Below, piece by piece: positions 17,340 through 26,163 of a DNA stretch of 64,000 bases. Origin of the DNA: Haloarchaeobius amylolyticus (GTDB taxonomy: Archaea > Halobacteriota > Halobacteria > Halobacteriales > Natrialbaceae); assembly GCF_026616195.1 (NCBI RefSeq), contig NZ_JANHDH010000002.1, forward strand, positions 186,001 to 250,000. The letters run 5' to 3'. Under the pieces are notes generated by a model, which was not told the origin of the DNA, ran no database searches, and worked only from the letters and a program-made list of their open reading frames with translations. Every line of letters starts with the position of its first letter. Positions within the stretch are counted from its first letter, which is position 1. Position numbers and translations under genes: made by a program.

Positions 17340-18650
17340 TTACGCGGTTTCGGTCGCGTTCCCCGCCGACTGGTACTCCATGTACCGGACCTCGACCACC
17401 ACGTCGTCGCCGTTCACTACTGTCTCGCGGAGTCGTTCCGGCAGTCCGGGGTAGGTCTCGCCGGGTGGCCTGGCGAGGGTGACGATGACCCGCTCCGGGC
17501 GCGGGTCGAAGACGCGCTCGTAGAGGTTCTCGTCGTGGACGAGGTCGACGTCGACCAGCCGGAGCTCGGGGTTGTCGGCGACGGTCGTCTCGACCCCGGC
17601 GACCATGTCGTCCTCGATGGCGGCCGTGGTGTAGGACATGTAGGTGACGCCGCCGAGGAACACCGAGAGGACCGCGATGGAGGCGACGAGGATGGTCGCG
17701 CGCTTGATGGTCGCGGTCCGGGCGTCGTCGAGCCGGAGCCAGCGCTCGGGGCGGTAGCCGGAGTACCAGAGCGTGGCCGTCGCGGCGAGGTTGATGGAGA
17801 GGACGTTGACCAGCACGAGCACGGTCGCGCCGAGGACGACCAGTGGCTTCCCGTAGGCGATGCCGATGCCGACGACGGCGAGCGGCGGGACGAGCGCCAC
17901 CGCGATCATGACGCCGACCAGTGAGGCCGACACGCCCGAGCGCATCGACATCGCGCCGGCGATACCGGCGCCGAGTGCCACCGCCAGCGAGAGGATGTCC
18001 GGGCGCAGTCGCTCCTGAACCTGTCCGACGATCAGGATGTCCATCGGGGGGATGAGGTGGAACGTCTTGAGCATCGCGGTGAAGACCGCGGCCGCGACGA
18101 TGCCGATCCCCAGCCCGAGCAGCTGGAGGCGCGCACCGCGGGCGAACAGGTCGGCGTCGTCGAGGACGGTCCCGACGCTCGCCGCCATCGCGGGCCCGAT
18201 GAGTGGCGCGATGACCATCGAGCCGACGACGACGGCGGCCGAGTCGAGCAACACGCCGGCGGTCGCGATGACGACGCTCACGACCGTCAACAGGACGTAC
18301 GCCGGCAGCTCCGGGGCCATCTCCCTTGCCTGTGACTTGAGCTCCTCGCGGGAGATGCGCTTGGTCGTCTCCTCCTCCTCGGCGTAGCGCTCCTGGAGGC
18401 GCTCGAACTTCTGGGAGACGACCGTCTCGGCGTCGACGACGACGGTGTAGGACTGGCGCTCGATACCGGCCTCGCGGAGCTCCTGGAGGATGGGTTCGAC
18501 GGCCTCGGAGGGGAGCGGGAAGGAGACGACGCCGGTGTACTTCCGGCCACTCGTCTCGTCGGTGAGCACGTAGTCGATGCCCTCGTCGTCGAGGACGTCG
18601 AGGACGGCCTCGCGCTTGCCCGCCGGGATCATGACCTGGACGAGTCGCAC
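17340..18650 (-). CDS. TIGR00341 family membrane protein (DUF389)
   Basis: A 436-residue protein; the GTG at 18,650 (VRLVQVMIP) is preferred, since upstream codons run into the intergenic region. The N-terminal cytosolic domain (residues 1-110) has ferredoxin-like features and a charged linker. About six TM helices follow, starting with LPAYVLLTVVSVVIATAGVLL, and including VVVGSMVIAPLIGPAMAASV, the hallmark of DUF389 proteins. A C-terminal soluble domain (about 380-436) ends the protein. Function unknown, widespread in haloarchaea. Confidence 0.88.
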   Translation of the reverse strand: MRLVQVMIPAGKREAVLDVLDDEGIDYVLTDETSGRKYTGVVSFPLPSEAVEPILQELREAGIERQSYTVVVDAETVVSQKFERLQERYAEEEETTKRISREELKSQAREMAPELPAYVLLTVVSVVIATAGVLLDSAAVVVGSMVIAPLIGPAMAASVGTVLDDADLFARGARLQLLGLGIGIVAAAVFTAMLKTFHLIPPMDILIVGQVQERLRPDILSLAVALGAGIAGAMSMRSGVSASLVGVMIAVALVPPLAVVGIGIAYGKPLVVLGATVLVLVNVLSINLAATATLWYSGYRPERWLRLDDARTATIKRATILVASIAVLSVFLGGVTYMSYTTAAIEDDMVAGVETTVADNPELRLVDVDLVHDENLYERVFDPRPERVIVTLARPPGETYPGLPERLRETVVNGDDVVVEVRYMEYQSAGNATETA

Positions 18651-18843
18651 GTCAGTGCCGACGGAAGGCTGATAGAAATAGCTCCCGCTCGGCGGGGTCG
18701 CTCGTGGGTGGCGAACAGGCGACGCGAACTGCATGCTGCCAGGGAGGGCGTCGCACACCCGCGGACCCCCCGGCAGCGACGGTCAGTGCATACCGGGGAT
18801 GGCTGCGGCATGGGATAAGAAGGGTCGGCTGGTCCTGTCCGGT

Positions 18844-19104
18844 TCAGGGCTTGAGCCCGCGGACGGCCCCGACCAGCCACTTCGTCGCCGGGAAGAGCCA
18901 GCGCCGGTGCCGGAACTGGTTGTAGCCGTGGACGGTCAGGCCGACGAAGACGATACCGGTGAGGAGGGCGGTGAACATGAGCGCGGTGTCGGTCGGGAGG
19001 GCGTAGGCTGCGAACAGGTAGCCGAGCAGTGCCGCGAGCGTCGCGGGCAACAGGGCGTCGACGACGCCGACCGACAGCGCCGCGAGCGATTCACCGGGAG
19101 CCAT
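18844..19104 (-). CDS. small membrane protein, unknown function
   Basis: An 86-residue protein from the ATG at 19,104, with two hydrophobic helices (LLPATLAALLGYLFAAYAL and ALMFTALLTGIVFVGLTV) and a basic C-terminal tail (RHRRWLFPATKW). No family recognised. It lies between a DUF389 protein and engB, on the opposite strand to engB. Confidence 0.6.
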   Translation of the reverse strand: MAPGESLAALSVGVVDALLPATLAALLGYLFAAYALPTDTALMFTALLTGIVFVGLTVHGYNQFRHRRWLFPATKWLVGAVRGLKP

Positions 19105-19232
19105 ATGCCACCCGAAGGGCGTGGGGGCCATAGTCCCAGCGTTCGACCGCGGCTGGTGGGGAGTCAGGGATGGGTGGCGACCCCGCGACCGAACCAGACA
19201 CGTTTTTGCCCGTGCTCGGGCTACGACCGTGC

Positions 19233-19850
19233 ATGTTCGAGAACCGCCCGAACCGCGAAGCCGAGGTCGTCCTGGTAGGGCGGTCGAACGTCGGCAAGTC
19301 GACGCTGATGCGCGAGCTCACCGGGCACCGCTTCGATACGGGTGGCAAGCCCGGCGTGACGCGCTCGCCCAACCACTACGACTGGGCCGCGGAGGACTTC
19401 ATGGTCACCGACCTGCCGGGGTTCGGCTTCATGTCCGGGGTCGAGGAGGAGCGCCGCGAGGCCATCAAGGACGACATCGTCCACTACCTCGAGGAGTACG
19501 CCGACCACTTCCTCGTCGGCGTCGTCGTCGTCGACGGCAAGAGCGTCATCGACATCATCGACCGCCACTCCGGCCCGGACTCCATCCCCTACGACGTGGA
19601 GATGTTCCACTTCCTGCAGGAACTCGGCGTCCCGACGGTCGTCGCGGTGAACAAGATGGACAAGGTCGACGACCGGGACGAGCGCCTGAACGACCTCTGT
19701 GACCGCCTCGGACTCTACCCACCGTGGAAGCAGTGGCAGGACACCATCGCGCCCATCTCGGCGAAGCAGGGCCGCATCACCGCCTTCGAGGAGGCCGTCC
19801 GAGACATCCTCCACGACCAGAAGCGCGACGACCTGCTGAAGTTCTTCTGA
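19233..19850 (+). CDS. engB: GTP-binding protein EngB
   Basis: A 205-residue GTPase from the ATG at 19,233. G1 is [12 protein letters not shown], the switch region contains PGVTRSPN, G3 is [10 protein letters not shown], and G4 is AVNKMDK. EngB-type proteins are thought to assist large-subunit ribosome assembly. The second TRAFAC GTPase in this stretch after the Nog1-type one. Confidence 0.93.
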   Translation: MFENRPNREAEVVLVGRSNVGKSTLMRELTGHRFDTGGKPGVTRSPNHYDWAAEDFMVTDLPGFGFMSGVEEERREAIKDDIVHYLEEYADHFLVGVVVVDGKSVIDIIDRHSGPDSIPYDVEMFHFLQELGVPTVVAVNKMDKVDDRDERLNDLCDRLGLYPPWKQWQDTIAPISAKQGRITAFEEAVRDILHDQKRDDLLKFF

Positions 19851-19945
19851 GCCTGCCGGACCGCTGCCCGACGATCTCCGGGTCGCCGGGTCGCCCTCTC
19901 CGGATGGCCGATGGTGATAAGTACCTCGCCAGAGACGACAAGACG

Positions 19946-20392
19946 ATGACATCTGCCGGACGCTACGTCGTGAACGTCGAGGCCGCCATCTACCGCGACG
20001 GGGAGTACCTGCTCGCCGAGCGTGCTGTCGAGGAGGACCACGCCGCAGGCACCCTCGCCCTCGTCGGCGGCAAGGTCGAACGCACCGACCACGACACCAG
20101 CGCGCTCGAGAGCACCGTCCACCGGGAGGTCCGGGAGGAGGTCGGCCTCGCCGTCACGGACCTGCGGTACGTCCAGAGCAACGCCTTCGTCACCGACGGC
20201 GGCGACCCCTGCCTCAACGTCGTCTTCCTCGCGCGCCACGAGGACGGCGAGGCACACGTCGCGGCCCCCGACGAGGTCGCCGACCTGCACTGGCTCACGC
20301 CCACCGCGGTCGAGGGCCATCCCGACGTCCCGGAGTGGACCGCCGCCTTCGTCGCCCTGAGCGACGAGCGTCGGCGCACCCTCGGGTGGTGA
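19946..20392 (+). CDS. Nudix hydrolase
   Basis: A 148-residue protein. The ATG at 19,946 is preferred over one 14 codons upstream, because a promoter-like A/T-richer stretch (gataagtacc) lies between. The Nudix box is recognised by LVGGKVE and HREVREEVGL, but the spacing differs from the classic form by extra residues (DHDTSALEST). It probably hydrolyses a nucleoside-diphosphate-linked compound; substrate unknown. It is convergent with a GNAT gene across a long inverted repeat. Confidence 0.88.
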   Translation: MTSAGRYVVNVEAAIYRDGEYLLAERAVEEDHAAGTLALVGGKVERTDHDTSALESTVHREVREEVGLAVTDLRYVQSNAFVTDGGDPCLNVVFLARHEDGEAHVAAPDEVADLHWLTPTAVEGHPDVPEWTAAFVALSDERRRTLGW

Positions 20393-20471
20393 TACTGTCG
20401 ACTGTCCCTGACTCAGGCGATTCGTCACCCCGGAGTGGCGACATGCGTGAAAGACGGACAGTCGACAGTAT
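20392..20471. repeat. 16-bp perfect inverted repeat between convergent genes
   Basis: The arms atactgtcgactgtcc (20,392-20,407) and its exact reverse complement (20,456-20,471) are separated by 48 bases. The left arm overlaps the Nudix stop codon, and the right arm ends two bases before the GNAT stop on the opposite strand. Haloarchaeal transcription does not need such hairpins, so a role as bidirectional terminator or mRNA-end stabiliser is only an inference. A small element scar is an alternative. Confidence 0.7.
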
Positions 20472-20473
20472 GG

Positions 20474-20953
20474 CTACGCGAACTCCTTCTCCATCAGTTT
20501 GACCGGCAACTCGGCGGTGACGCCGTTCCCCGACGTCTCGACCACGTCCGACTCCACGACCGTCCAGCCCGCCTGCCGGTAGAACGCCACCGCGTTCAGC
20601 GACGCCCAGAGGTAGCAGTCGTCGTGGCCGGCGTCGCGGGCGGTCGCCTCGAGGTGGGCGAGCAGCGCGGACCCGACGCCACACCTCGCGGCGTCCGGGC
20701 TGACGTACACCGCCCGGACCTCCCCGTCCTCGACCGCGAGGTGGCCGAACCCGACGACCTCGCCGTCGAGTTCCGCGACCACGAAGTGCTCGCCCGGCTC
20801 GTCGTAGGGGTACTTCTCGGGGTCCTTCCGCCCGGACCAGGCGAGCACCTGCTGCTCGTCGTAGTGCGTGCGACCGAGTTCACGTGCCGAGGCCTCGTGG
20901 AGGCTGGCGACCGCGGGCATGTCCTCGCGGCTTGCCGGGCGGAGGGTGACCAT
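20474..20953 (-). CDS. GNAT family N-acetyltransferase
   Basis: A 159-residue protein from the ATG at 20,953. The GNAT fold is recognised by AELDGEVVGFGHLAV, EVRAVYVSPDAARCGVGSALLAHLEATARDAG (the V..ExxxxG/A acetyl-CoA loop) and the C-terminal NAVAFYRQAGW. It transfers an acetyl group from acetyl-CoA; the substrate is unknown. It is convergent with the Nudix gene. Confidence 0.92.
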   Translation of the reverse strand: MVTLRPASREDMPAVASLHEASARELGRTHYDEQQVLAWSGRKDPEKYPYDEPGEHFVVAELDGEVVGFGHLAVEDGEVRAVYVSPDAARCGVGSALLAHLEATARDAGHDDCYLWASLNAVAFYRQAGWTVVESDVVETSGNGVTAELPVKLMEKEFA

Positions 20954-21063
20954 ACGACTGGAGACGTGGCTGTGGGCCAAGAGTGCAGCGACCGTGCAGG
21001 TCGAGGCTGTCGGTCGAACAGGCCGCAGTTCGTCGGTCGGTCGCAGACGAGCGAGGGCGCCGG

Positions 21064-21984
21064 TCAGACGAACGAGGGCCCCTCGACGGACGCGTCCTCG
21101 GCCTCGCGCCAGGTGTGCTGGGGTTCCCAGCCGAGTTCGTCGCGCGCCTTCTGCGTCGTGAAAGCGCACTGCTCCCCGGAGAGCGCGGCCAGGTCGGGGG
21201 CTGGCTCCGCCCGGACCGACTCGATGAGTCGCGTGGTCTCGACGCCCATGTAGTTCTCCGCGGCGTGACAGAGGTACGGCTCGTGCCCGTCGACATCCGC
21301 CTCGACGGCCCGGACCAGCAGGTCGACCAGGTCCCGCACGTCGACGTAGGACCAGAAGTTCCCGCTCCCGGGCGGCTTCGTTCCCGGCTCGACGTCGGCC
21401 ACGTCGATGGCTTCGCGAAGCCCACTCGCCTCGTACTCGCCGGGATACTGCACCCACGACGGCCGGACCGATGCGACCTGGATACCGAACCGTCGCACGA
21501 CCATCTCGGCGACCTCCTCGCCCGCGACCTTGGAGGTCCCGTAGGGGTCCTCGGGCCGCATCGGGTGCGACTCGTCGACGGGGACGTAGTCCGGGAGCAC
21601 CAGCGACTCCGAGAACGGGAACCCGTACGCCGACTCGCTGGAGGTCCACGCCACGTCCGCCCCCAGGCGCCCGGCCGCGACCAGGACGTTGTACGTCGAG
21701 AGCGTGTTGGTCTCGAACACCCGCGTCCCGGCGTGTCCCGTCGGGTCCGGAATCCCCGCGAGGTGGACGACCCCGTCCGGGTCGAACTCGTACAGCAGGT
21801 CGAACGTCTCCCCGGCGTCGGTGAGGTCACCCGCGACGAACTGGACCCCCTCGACGTGGTGGTCCGGTGTCTCCACGTCGATGGAGAGCACGTCGTATCC
21901 CTCGCCCGCCAGCCGGTCGACGACCCAGCTACCGACGCCGCCGAGGCCGCCCGTCACCGCGATTCTCGTGGAGCCTTCGCTCAT
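21064..21984 (-). CDS. NAD-dependent epimerase/dehydratase
   Basis: A 306-residue extended short-chain dehydrogenase from the ATG at 21,984. The N-terminus has TGGLGGVGSWV (NAD(P)-binding), the catalytic motif is TSSESAYGFP to PYGTSK (S/Y-x3-K), and DIDVETP follows strand 2. It probably modifies a nucleotide sugar. This is the last core gene before the island; the first att-like repeat starts 81 bases upstream of its start codon. Confidence 0.92.
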   Translation of the reverse strand: MSEGSTRIAVTGGLGGVGSWVVDRLAGEGYDVLSIDVETPDHHVEGVQFVAGDLTDAGETFDLLYEFDPDGVVHLAGIPDPTGHAGTRVFETNTLSTYNVLVAAGRLGADVAWTSSESAYGFPFSESLVLPDYVPVDESHPMRPEDPYGTSKVAGEEVAEMVVRRFGIQVASVRPSWVQYPGEYEASGLREAIDVADVEPGTKPPGSGNFWSYVDVRDLVDLLVRAVEADVDGHEPYLCHAAENYMGVETTRLIESVRAEPAPDLAALSGEQCAFTTQKARDELGWEPQHTWREAEDASVEGPSFV

Positions 21985-22064
21985 GGGTAGTGCGTCCACA
22001 GCACGCCGCTTCAAGACACGGGCCGCGGCAACAGCCCCTCTCCGGTCACAGGCCGCGAAAGGTC

Positions 22065-22120
22065 GGTGGCTCGGTGGAAGTCCTCGTCACAAGGGGCTCG
22101 GAGGGGGCAAGCCGATTTCT
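22065..22120. repeat. att-like repeat, copy 1 (left island boundary)
   Basis: Left half, starting ggtggctcgg and including cacaaggggct, matches copies 2 and 3. The middle cggagggggcaa matches copy 4, and the right part gccgatttct matches copy 2. It sits at the junction between high-G+C core and lower-G+C island. It therefore looks like an attL: chromosomal left arm, shared core, element left end. The neighbouring integrase that made it is not identified. Confidence 0.7.
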
Positions 22121-22193
22121 ATTAGTACACTCCGGCGGGCGGGTGTGTCGTCAGCAGAAATCATTATCGGGTGGCGTGAGAGAGAGACGAAGT

Positions 22194-22592
22194 GTGGCTG
22201 ACGACCTCACGTATCCCTCCGTCCAGTTGGTCCTCGACCTGCACGAACAGATAGTCGAGGAGGGTGAGAAGACGGAACCAGGGGTCCGGTCATCGGACCC
22301 AATCGAATCTGCTATCCAGTACGTTTCCGAGGGATTCTTCGGTGAGGTTCCAGAGACGATTCACGAGAAGGCAGTTCATCTGATGCGGCTGCTCGTTGCG
22401 GACCATCCGTTCGTCGATGGGAACAAGCGAACCGCTCTCCGAACCGTGGTCGTCTTCTACATGATGAACGGGTACACGTTCGACTACGGTGACGAGATAC
22501 GAGCCTTGCTGCATCGCTTCGCGACCGACGAAGCGACCGTCGACACCGAGACCACGGTCATCTACTTCCGGGCGTGTGCTCGCCGCAATTGA
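22194..22592 (+). CDS. Fic/Doc family toxin (death-on-curing type)
   Basis: A 132-residue protein starting at GTG 22,194. The Fic/Doc catalytic motif HPFVDGNKRTA is intact at residues about 71-81 (His and the GNxR end are conserved). The length and the N-terminal LTYPSVQLVLDLHEQI match archaeal Doc-like toxins. These modify EF-Tu or other targets by phosphorylation or AMPylation. The classic antitoxin is usually upstream; here only a small acidic protein lies downstream. First gene inside module A. Confidence 0.85.
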   Translation: MADDLTYPSVQLVLDLHEQIVEEGEKTEPGVRSSDPIESAIQYVSEGFFGEVPETIHEKAVHLMRLLVADHPFVDGNKRTALRTVVVFYMMNGYTFDYGDEIRALLHRFATDEATVDTETTVIYFRACARRN

Positions 22593-22624
22593 TAAAGGGG
22601 CACGACGAGTACCCTAAATCAACA

Positions 22625-22795
22625 ATGGCGTCCAGCACCGATTCCTCGTCGTCGGTCGACGAAGAAGCCCGCCGACTGTACGAGCGGTACCAGACAGCCG
22701 AGAGCGACGAGGAACGGCATGCGATTCTCCTCGAGATGGGGAAACTCGATGGACGTCGCCATGAAGAGATCTACGAGGCGCTCGAAGACGAGTAA
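22625..22795 (+). CDS. small acidic protein downstream of the Fic/Doc toxin
   Basis: A 56-residue protein starting at ATG 22,625, 32 bases after the toxin stop. It is acidic and predicted helical (EEARRLYERYQTAESDEERH), with a Ser-rich N-terminus. Its own promoter-like sequence is unclear. It could be an antitoxin in reversed order, but no DNA-binding or Fic-inhibitory motif is visible, so this is only a guess from position. Confidence 0.5.
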   Translation: MASSTDSSSSVDEEARRLYERYQTAESDEERHAILLEMGKLDGRRHEEIYEALEDE

Positions 22796-23044
22796 GTCTC
22801 TCCCGAGTTCAGGTGCTCTTTTTGAAGAACACAGCCCAGCGACTGCGTCGGTGAAACAGCTGGCTATAGAAGACCCCCATTCCGTAGGTGACAAATATCG
22901 GACATTTAGACGCTAGTGAAAGTGAAAACGTCAATACAGACCTCTTTACCTGTCTATAGTGGATTGAGAGCGCTGGTGCCACCCTCCAGATAATTGGCGA
23001 CCCTGATGGCCAAGTTGTATCCAACTAGCCTACTGACAGCCGAA

Positions 23045-24886
23045 TCACTCGTGTTTCGTTACACAGTCAGGTAGGCCAATAACTTCAACTGATTCAACGT
23101 CAGGCGCTTTGACGACGGCCTGTCCTTTGCCGAATTTCGGAATATCGCGCTTGAACCCACGCGGTATCGAGGGCACTTTCTCAACGACTTCCTCGCGCAG
23201 ACCGAGGAAGATGTTCGTATTGATTTGCTTCAAGATGTCATCGTCGATATCTTCGGGGTTCTGCGTGATCATCATCAGTCCTAACTTGTCCTTGCGGCCC
23301 TGCTTGACGGCTTCTCGTGCACGCCGCACGATGTACTGTTCACGCAGGGAATCCGGCGACGAGAAGTAATTGTGCGCCTCGTCGACGGCAACCAGCATGG
23401 GCGTGTTCTTGATCTGGTCGACCACGTGGTGGTCGTCGATTTTGTTCTCGATGATGTACGAGAGGATCGAGAGCACGGTCAGGTGTTCTTTCGCACCGCG
23501 AAGATGGCTCGTGGGTATCACAGTTACCTGGCCCTCGCGGAACATGTCATTAGCGAGGTCGGTGAGTGACGACATTCCGTGGTCGAAAACGTTCTCGAAC
23601 GTCGGTTCCTTGATGCGGCGAATCATTGCAGACCAAGTCTGACTCGCGATCTCGCTGTCGTCTTGGAGTTCCTCGTTCGTTTGAACGTAGGAGCGGAAGT
23701 CGGTGTACGTCGGCGTCTCCCCCTCGGCGTCAGCATGGTCGAAGTACGAGTCGAGGGCCATCTCCAGAGCGCTACGGATGGTCTCACGCGGCTGGTACGG
23801 CATCAGCAACTGCGGACGCGACCGAACGAGCTCGAAGGGGATGCCAAAGGGCTGCTGCGTACCGGTTCCTGGGTTCGGCACGTTTCCGATGCTTGGGACG
23901 AACACTTCGAGATCGTCGACGCCACCGACCTTGATCCCCTGCCGACGTAGTTTCTGTTTGGTTTCGTCGTCAAGCTCGGGCTCTTCGCCCATCTGCCAGT
24001 ATTCGTTCTCAGGGTCGAGGATCACGATGTTCAGCCGGCCCTGTAATTGCTCGCCCGTTTCATGGTGCTCAATCGGGTAGCGCTTCCCGTCGACGAACTG
24101 CCGCAGCAGATTCTTCGTGAAGTGCGTCTTGCCCTTCCCAGTGGAGCCGGCGACGAGCAAGTGTCTGAAAATCGCTGGTTCACCAGGCTCTGGTTCTCCT
24201 GTCTCAGGATCGATTCCTGGGTTCGACAGGTAGTATGGGAATTTGTCGCCGTTGATGACCATCTCTTCGCCGCCGACCGAGAGGTAGCCACAGAACGGGC
24301 CCTCGTCGGGAATACTCAGGCCAGTTCGAAGATACTCGTCGTCGCGCGAGAGGCTCACCGGCGTGTTCGGTTTCGGAATCCGGTTCACGATTCCCCTGTC
24401 TAGACTTCCGTTTTGCGTCGGGCTCAGGATCGCAATCGGATCGAGGGCCGCAACCAGGACGAACTCTGACTCGTCGAGATCCTGGTGGCGGCTAATGTGG
24501 TTGTGCGTGTCTGATTTATCGTCGAGGTCGGTGTAGGGTTCGTAGCGCAGCTTGTCCGTGACCGCGAAGAGTTCGTCGTTGCTGTTCGGATACGGGATTT
24601 GGACGTAGTCTCCAACCCGAATCTCGTTACGCTCAGTGGTAGTGATGAACGCGTTGACGTTGTATTCGTCGCGGCCGACCATGATCTCCTCGCTCGCGAG
24701 GACGTGGCCGATTTCGCCCTCGGCGAGGTCGCCGTCGGCGCTCGGAACCGACGTCTCAGGAACGACACTGGTGGTGTTGGACGTGTCCGTTTCACTCGTC
24801 TCCTCGTTGGTAGTCGTGGTCGAACTGTCCGCGTCGTCTTCGAGGGTCGGGTCTTCGTTCAGGAGGTCGTCGATTTCGTCAGTCAT
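23045..24886 (-). CDS. herA: HerA-type DNA-translocating ATPase
   Basis: A 613-residue ATPase. Residues 1-60 are an acidic disordered tail; about 60-200 form the HAS-type beta-barrel region. Walker A is AGSTGKGKTHF and Walker B is MLVAVDEAHNYF, with LMMITQNPEDI downstream (sensor-like). HerA works with NurA and with Mre11-Rad50 in archaeal end resection. The gene overlaps nurA by four bases, and is last in the mre11-rad50-nurA-herA operon. Confidence 0.9.
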   Translation of the reverse strand: MTDEIDDLLNEDPTLEDDADSSTTTTNEETSETDTSNTTSVVPETSVPSADGDLAEGEIGHVLASEEIMVGRDEYNVNAFITTTERNEIRVGDYVQIPYPNSNDELFAVTDKLRYEPYTDLDDKSDTHNHISRHQDLDESEFVLVAALDPIAILSPTQNGSLDRGIVNRIPKPNTPVSLSRDDEYLRTGLSIPDEGPFCGYLSVGGEEMVINGDKFPYYLSNPGIDPETGEPEPGEPAIFRHLLVAGSTGKGKTHFTKNLLRQFVDGKRYPIEHHETGEQLQGRLNIVILDPENEYWQMGEEPELDDETKQKLRRQGIKVGGVDDLEVFVPSIGNVPNPGTGTQQPFGIPFELVRSRPQLLMPYQPRETIRSALEMALDSYFDHADAEGETPTYTDFRSYVQTNEELQDDSEIASQTWSAMIRRIKEPTFENVFDHGMSSLTDLANDMFREGQVTVIPTSHLRGAKEHLTVLSILSYIIENKIDDHHVVDQIKNTPMLVAVDEAHNYFSSPDSLREQYIVRRAREAVKQGRKDKLGLMMITQNPEDIDDDILKQINTNIFLGLREEVVEKVPSIPRGFKRDIPKFGKGQAVVKAPDVESVEVIGLPDCVTKHE

Positions 24887-26163
24887 GGTTCGAGGTCAAC
24901 GTCTTCGATGTCGCTCCAGCGGCCGTCCCAATTGTGGTCGAAGGACGCTTCGCTCGAGCGAATCATGTTCCGAATTGTTTCGCGGTTTTTGCTGGTGATG
25001 CGGGCGATACGATCGGCGCGGCCGACGGCACCGGGGACGTCTTGCTTCTTCGCAATCTCCTTGAGGGTCTTGTACTGGACGGCCCTCCGTCGATCCTCGT
25101 CGCGGACCATCAGATACGGGGCCTCGACACGCAGGACGTCGCCCGTCTTCGGGAGTCGGACGTAAAAGAACGCCCGTCGGTAATCGCTCGCAGCGCCATG
25201 TGAGAGTCTGGACTCGATACTGCCGAGCAGGTCGAACGACTTGTTCCGAAGCGGGAGTTCTTCCTGTACGAACCAGGAGGTGTAGGTCAAGTGGTCGAGG
25301 CTGCTGTCGCGAAGAACCTCACCCATGAACTGGTGGTCGCGCGTCCAAGGTACGTCCATGCGGACTCCGTCGTCGTCGGTGAGGTTGTGGCGCGAGATTT
25401 TCTCATCGAGGGCCGTCAGGACTTCGTCCATCGTCGACGTCTTTACCACGCCGACGACGGGTAGGTCTTTCTCGAACTGTTCATCGACGAAGTCGGCGTA
25501 GTTCCCGAGGATTCGCCGTGGGACCTCCCACGCTCCTGCGGGCGTTGACCGGCCGATTTCGTCGAGCAACAGCCAGTAGACGACGCCTAGGGGATAGACG
25601 GCCCCATCGATGAAGCAGACGCCGTCGATACTGTCCACGTTCTCGATGAGATGCTCGCTCTCGGCCAAGTGTTGCGCCGCAGTCGCAACGTCTTTCGACA
25701 GGTTTCGGGATCGACCAACGTCCGGGAACCGGACGACTTCGCCCTCGACGTTCCCCTCAGTAGCGTCCGTATCGTGGAGCGTGCTATCGCTGTCGGCGAA
25801 GTGCACGACGGTCTTGACGGTCCCGCATTCCTCGATTGTGTGGTCAGCGTCTTGCCCCACGACCCCAATCTTCGCGTAGGCGGTGTCGACGATGAGGCCG
25901 TTGTTGAACTCGATCGGCTGTGTGGTACTCGCGTCGAGACCGTAGGTTGGCTGAGCCCACGGGTCTTCAGTCCACGTGCCTAGTTCGCTGAGCCGCGTCT
26001 TCTGATAACTGGGTTCACCGAGCGCTTCTATTGACCCACCAGAGTGACTGAGGAGGTCAAACAGCTCCCGGGCGTATGCGGCCTGCTCGTCCTGTTCACG
26101 CGGTACGTTCGCGTCGATGTGGTCGAACAGGTTGCGGACGACAGAGAGGGCGTTCGAGTCCAT
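24883..26163 (-). CDS. nurA: NurA-type 5'-3' nuclease
   Basis: A 426-residue protein. Metal-binding acidic positions of the NurA fold are seen in TYGLDASTTQPIEFNNG (D) and DGVCFIDGAVYPLG (D), with a later VVGVVKTS (K). NurA resects DNA ends together with the HerA motor. It overlaps herA by 4 bases and rad50 by 1 base (TGATG), so translation is coupled. Its G+C is clearly lower than the core flanks. Confidence 0.85.
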   Translation of the reverse strand: MDSNALSVVRNLFDHIDANVPREQDEQAAYARELFDLLSHSGGSIEALGEPSYQKTRLSELGTWTEDPWAQPTYGLDASTTQPIEFNNGLIVDTAYAKIGVVGQDADHTIEECGTVKTVVHFADSDSTLHDTDATEGNVEGEVVRFPDVGRSRNLSKDVATAAQHLAESEHLIENVDSIDGVCFIDGAVYPLGVVYWLLLDEIGRSTPAGAWEVPRRILGNYADFVDEQFEKDLPVVGVVKTSTMDEVLTALDEKISRHNLTDDDGVRMDVPWTRDHQFMGEVLRDSSLDHLTYTSWFVQEELPLRNKSFDLLGSIESRLSHGAASDYRRAFFYVRLPKTGDVLRVEAPYLMVRDEDRRRAVQYKTLKEIAKKQDVPGAVGRADRIARITSKNRETIRNMIRSSEASFDHNWDGRWSDIEDVDLEP

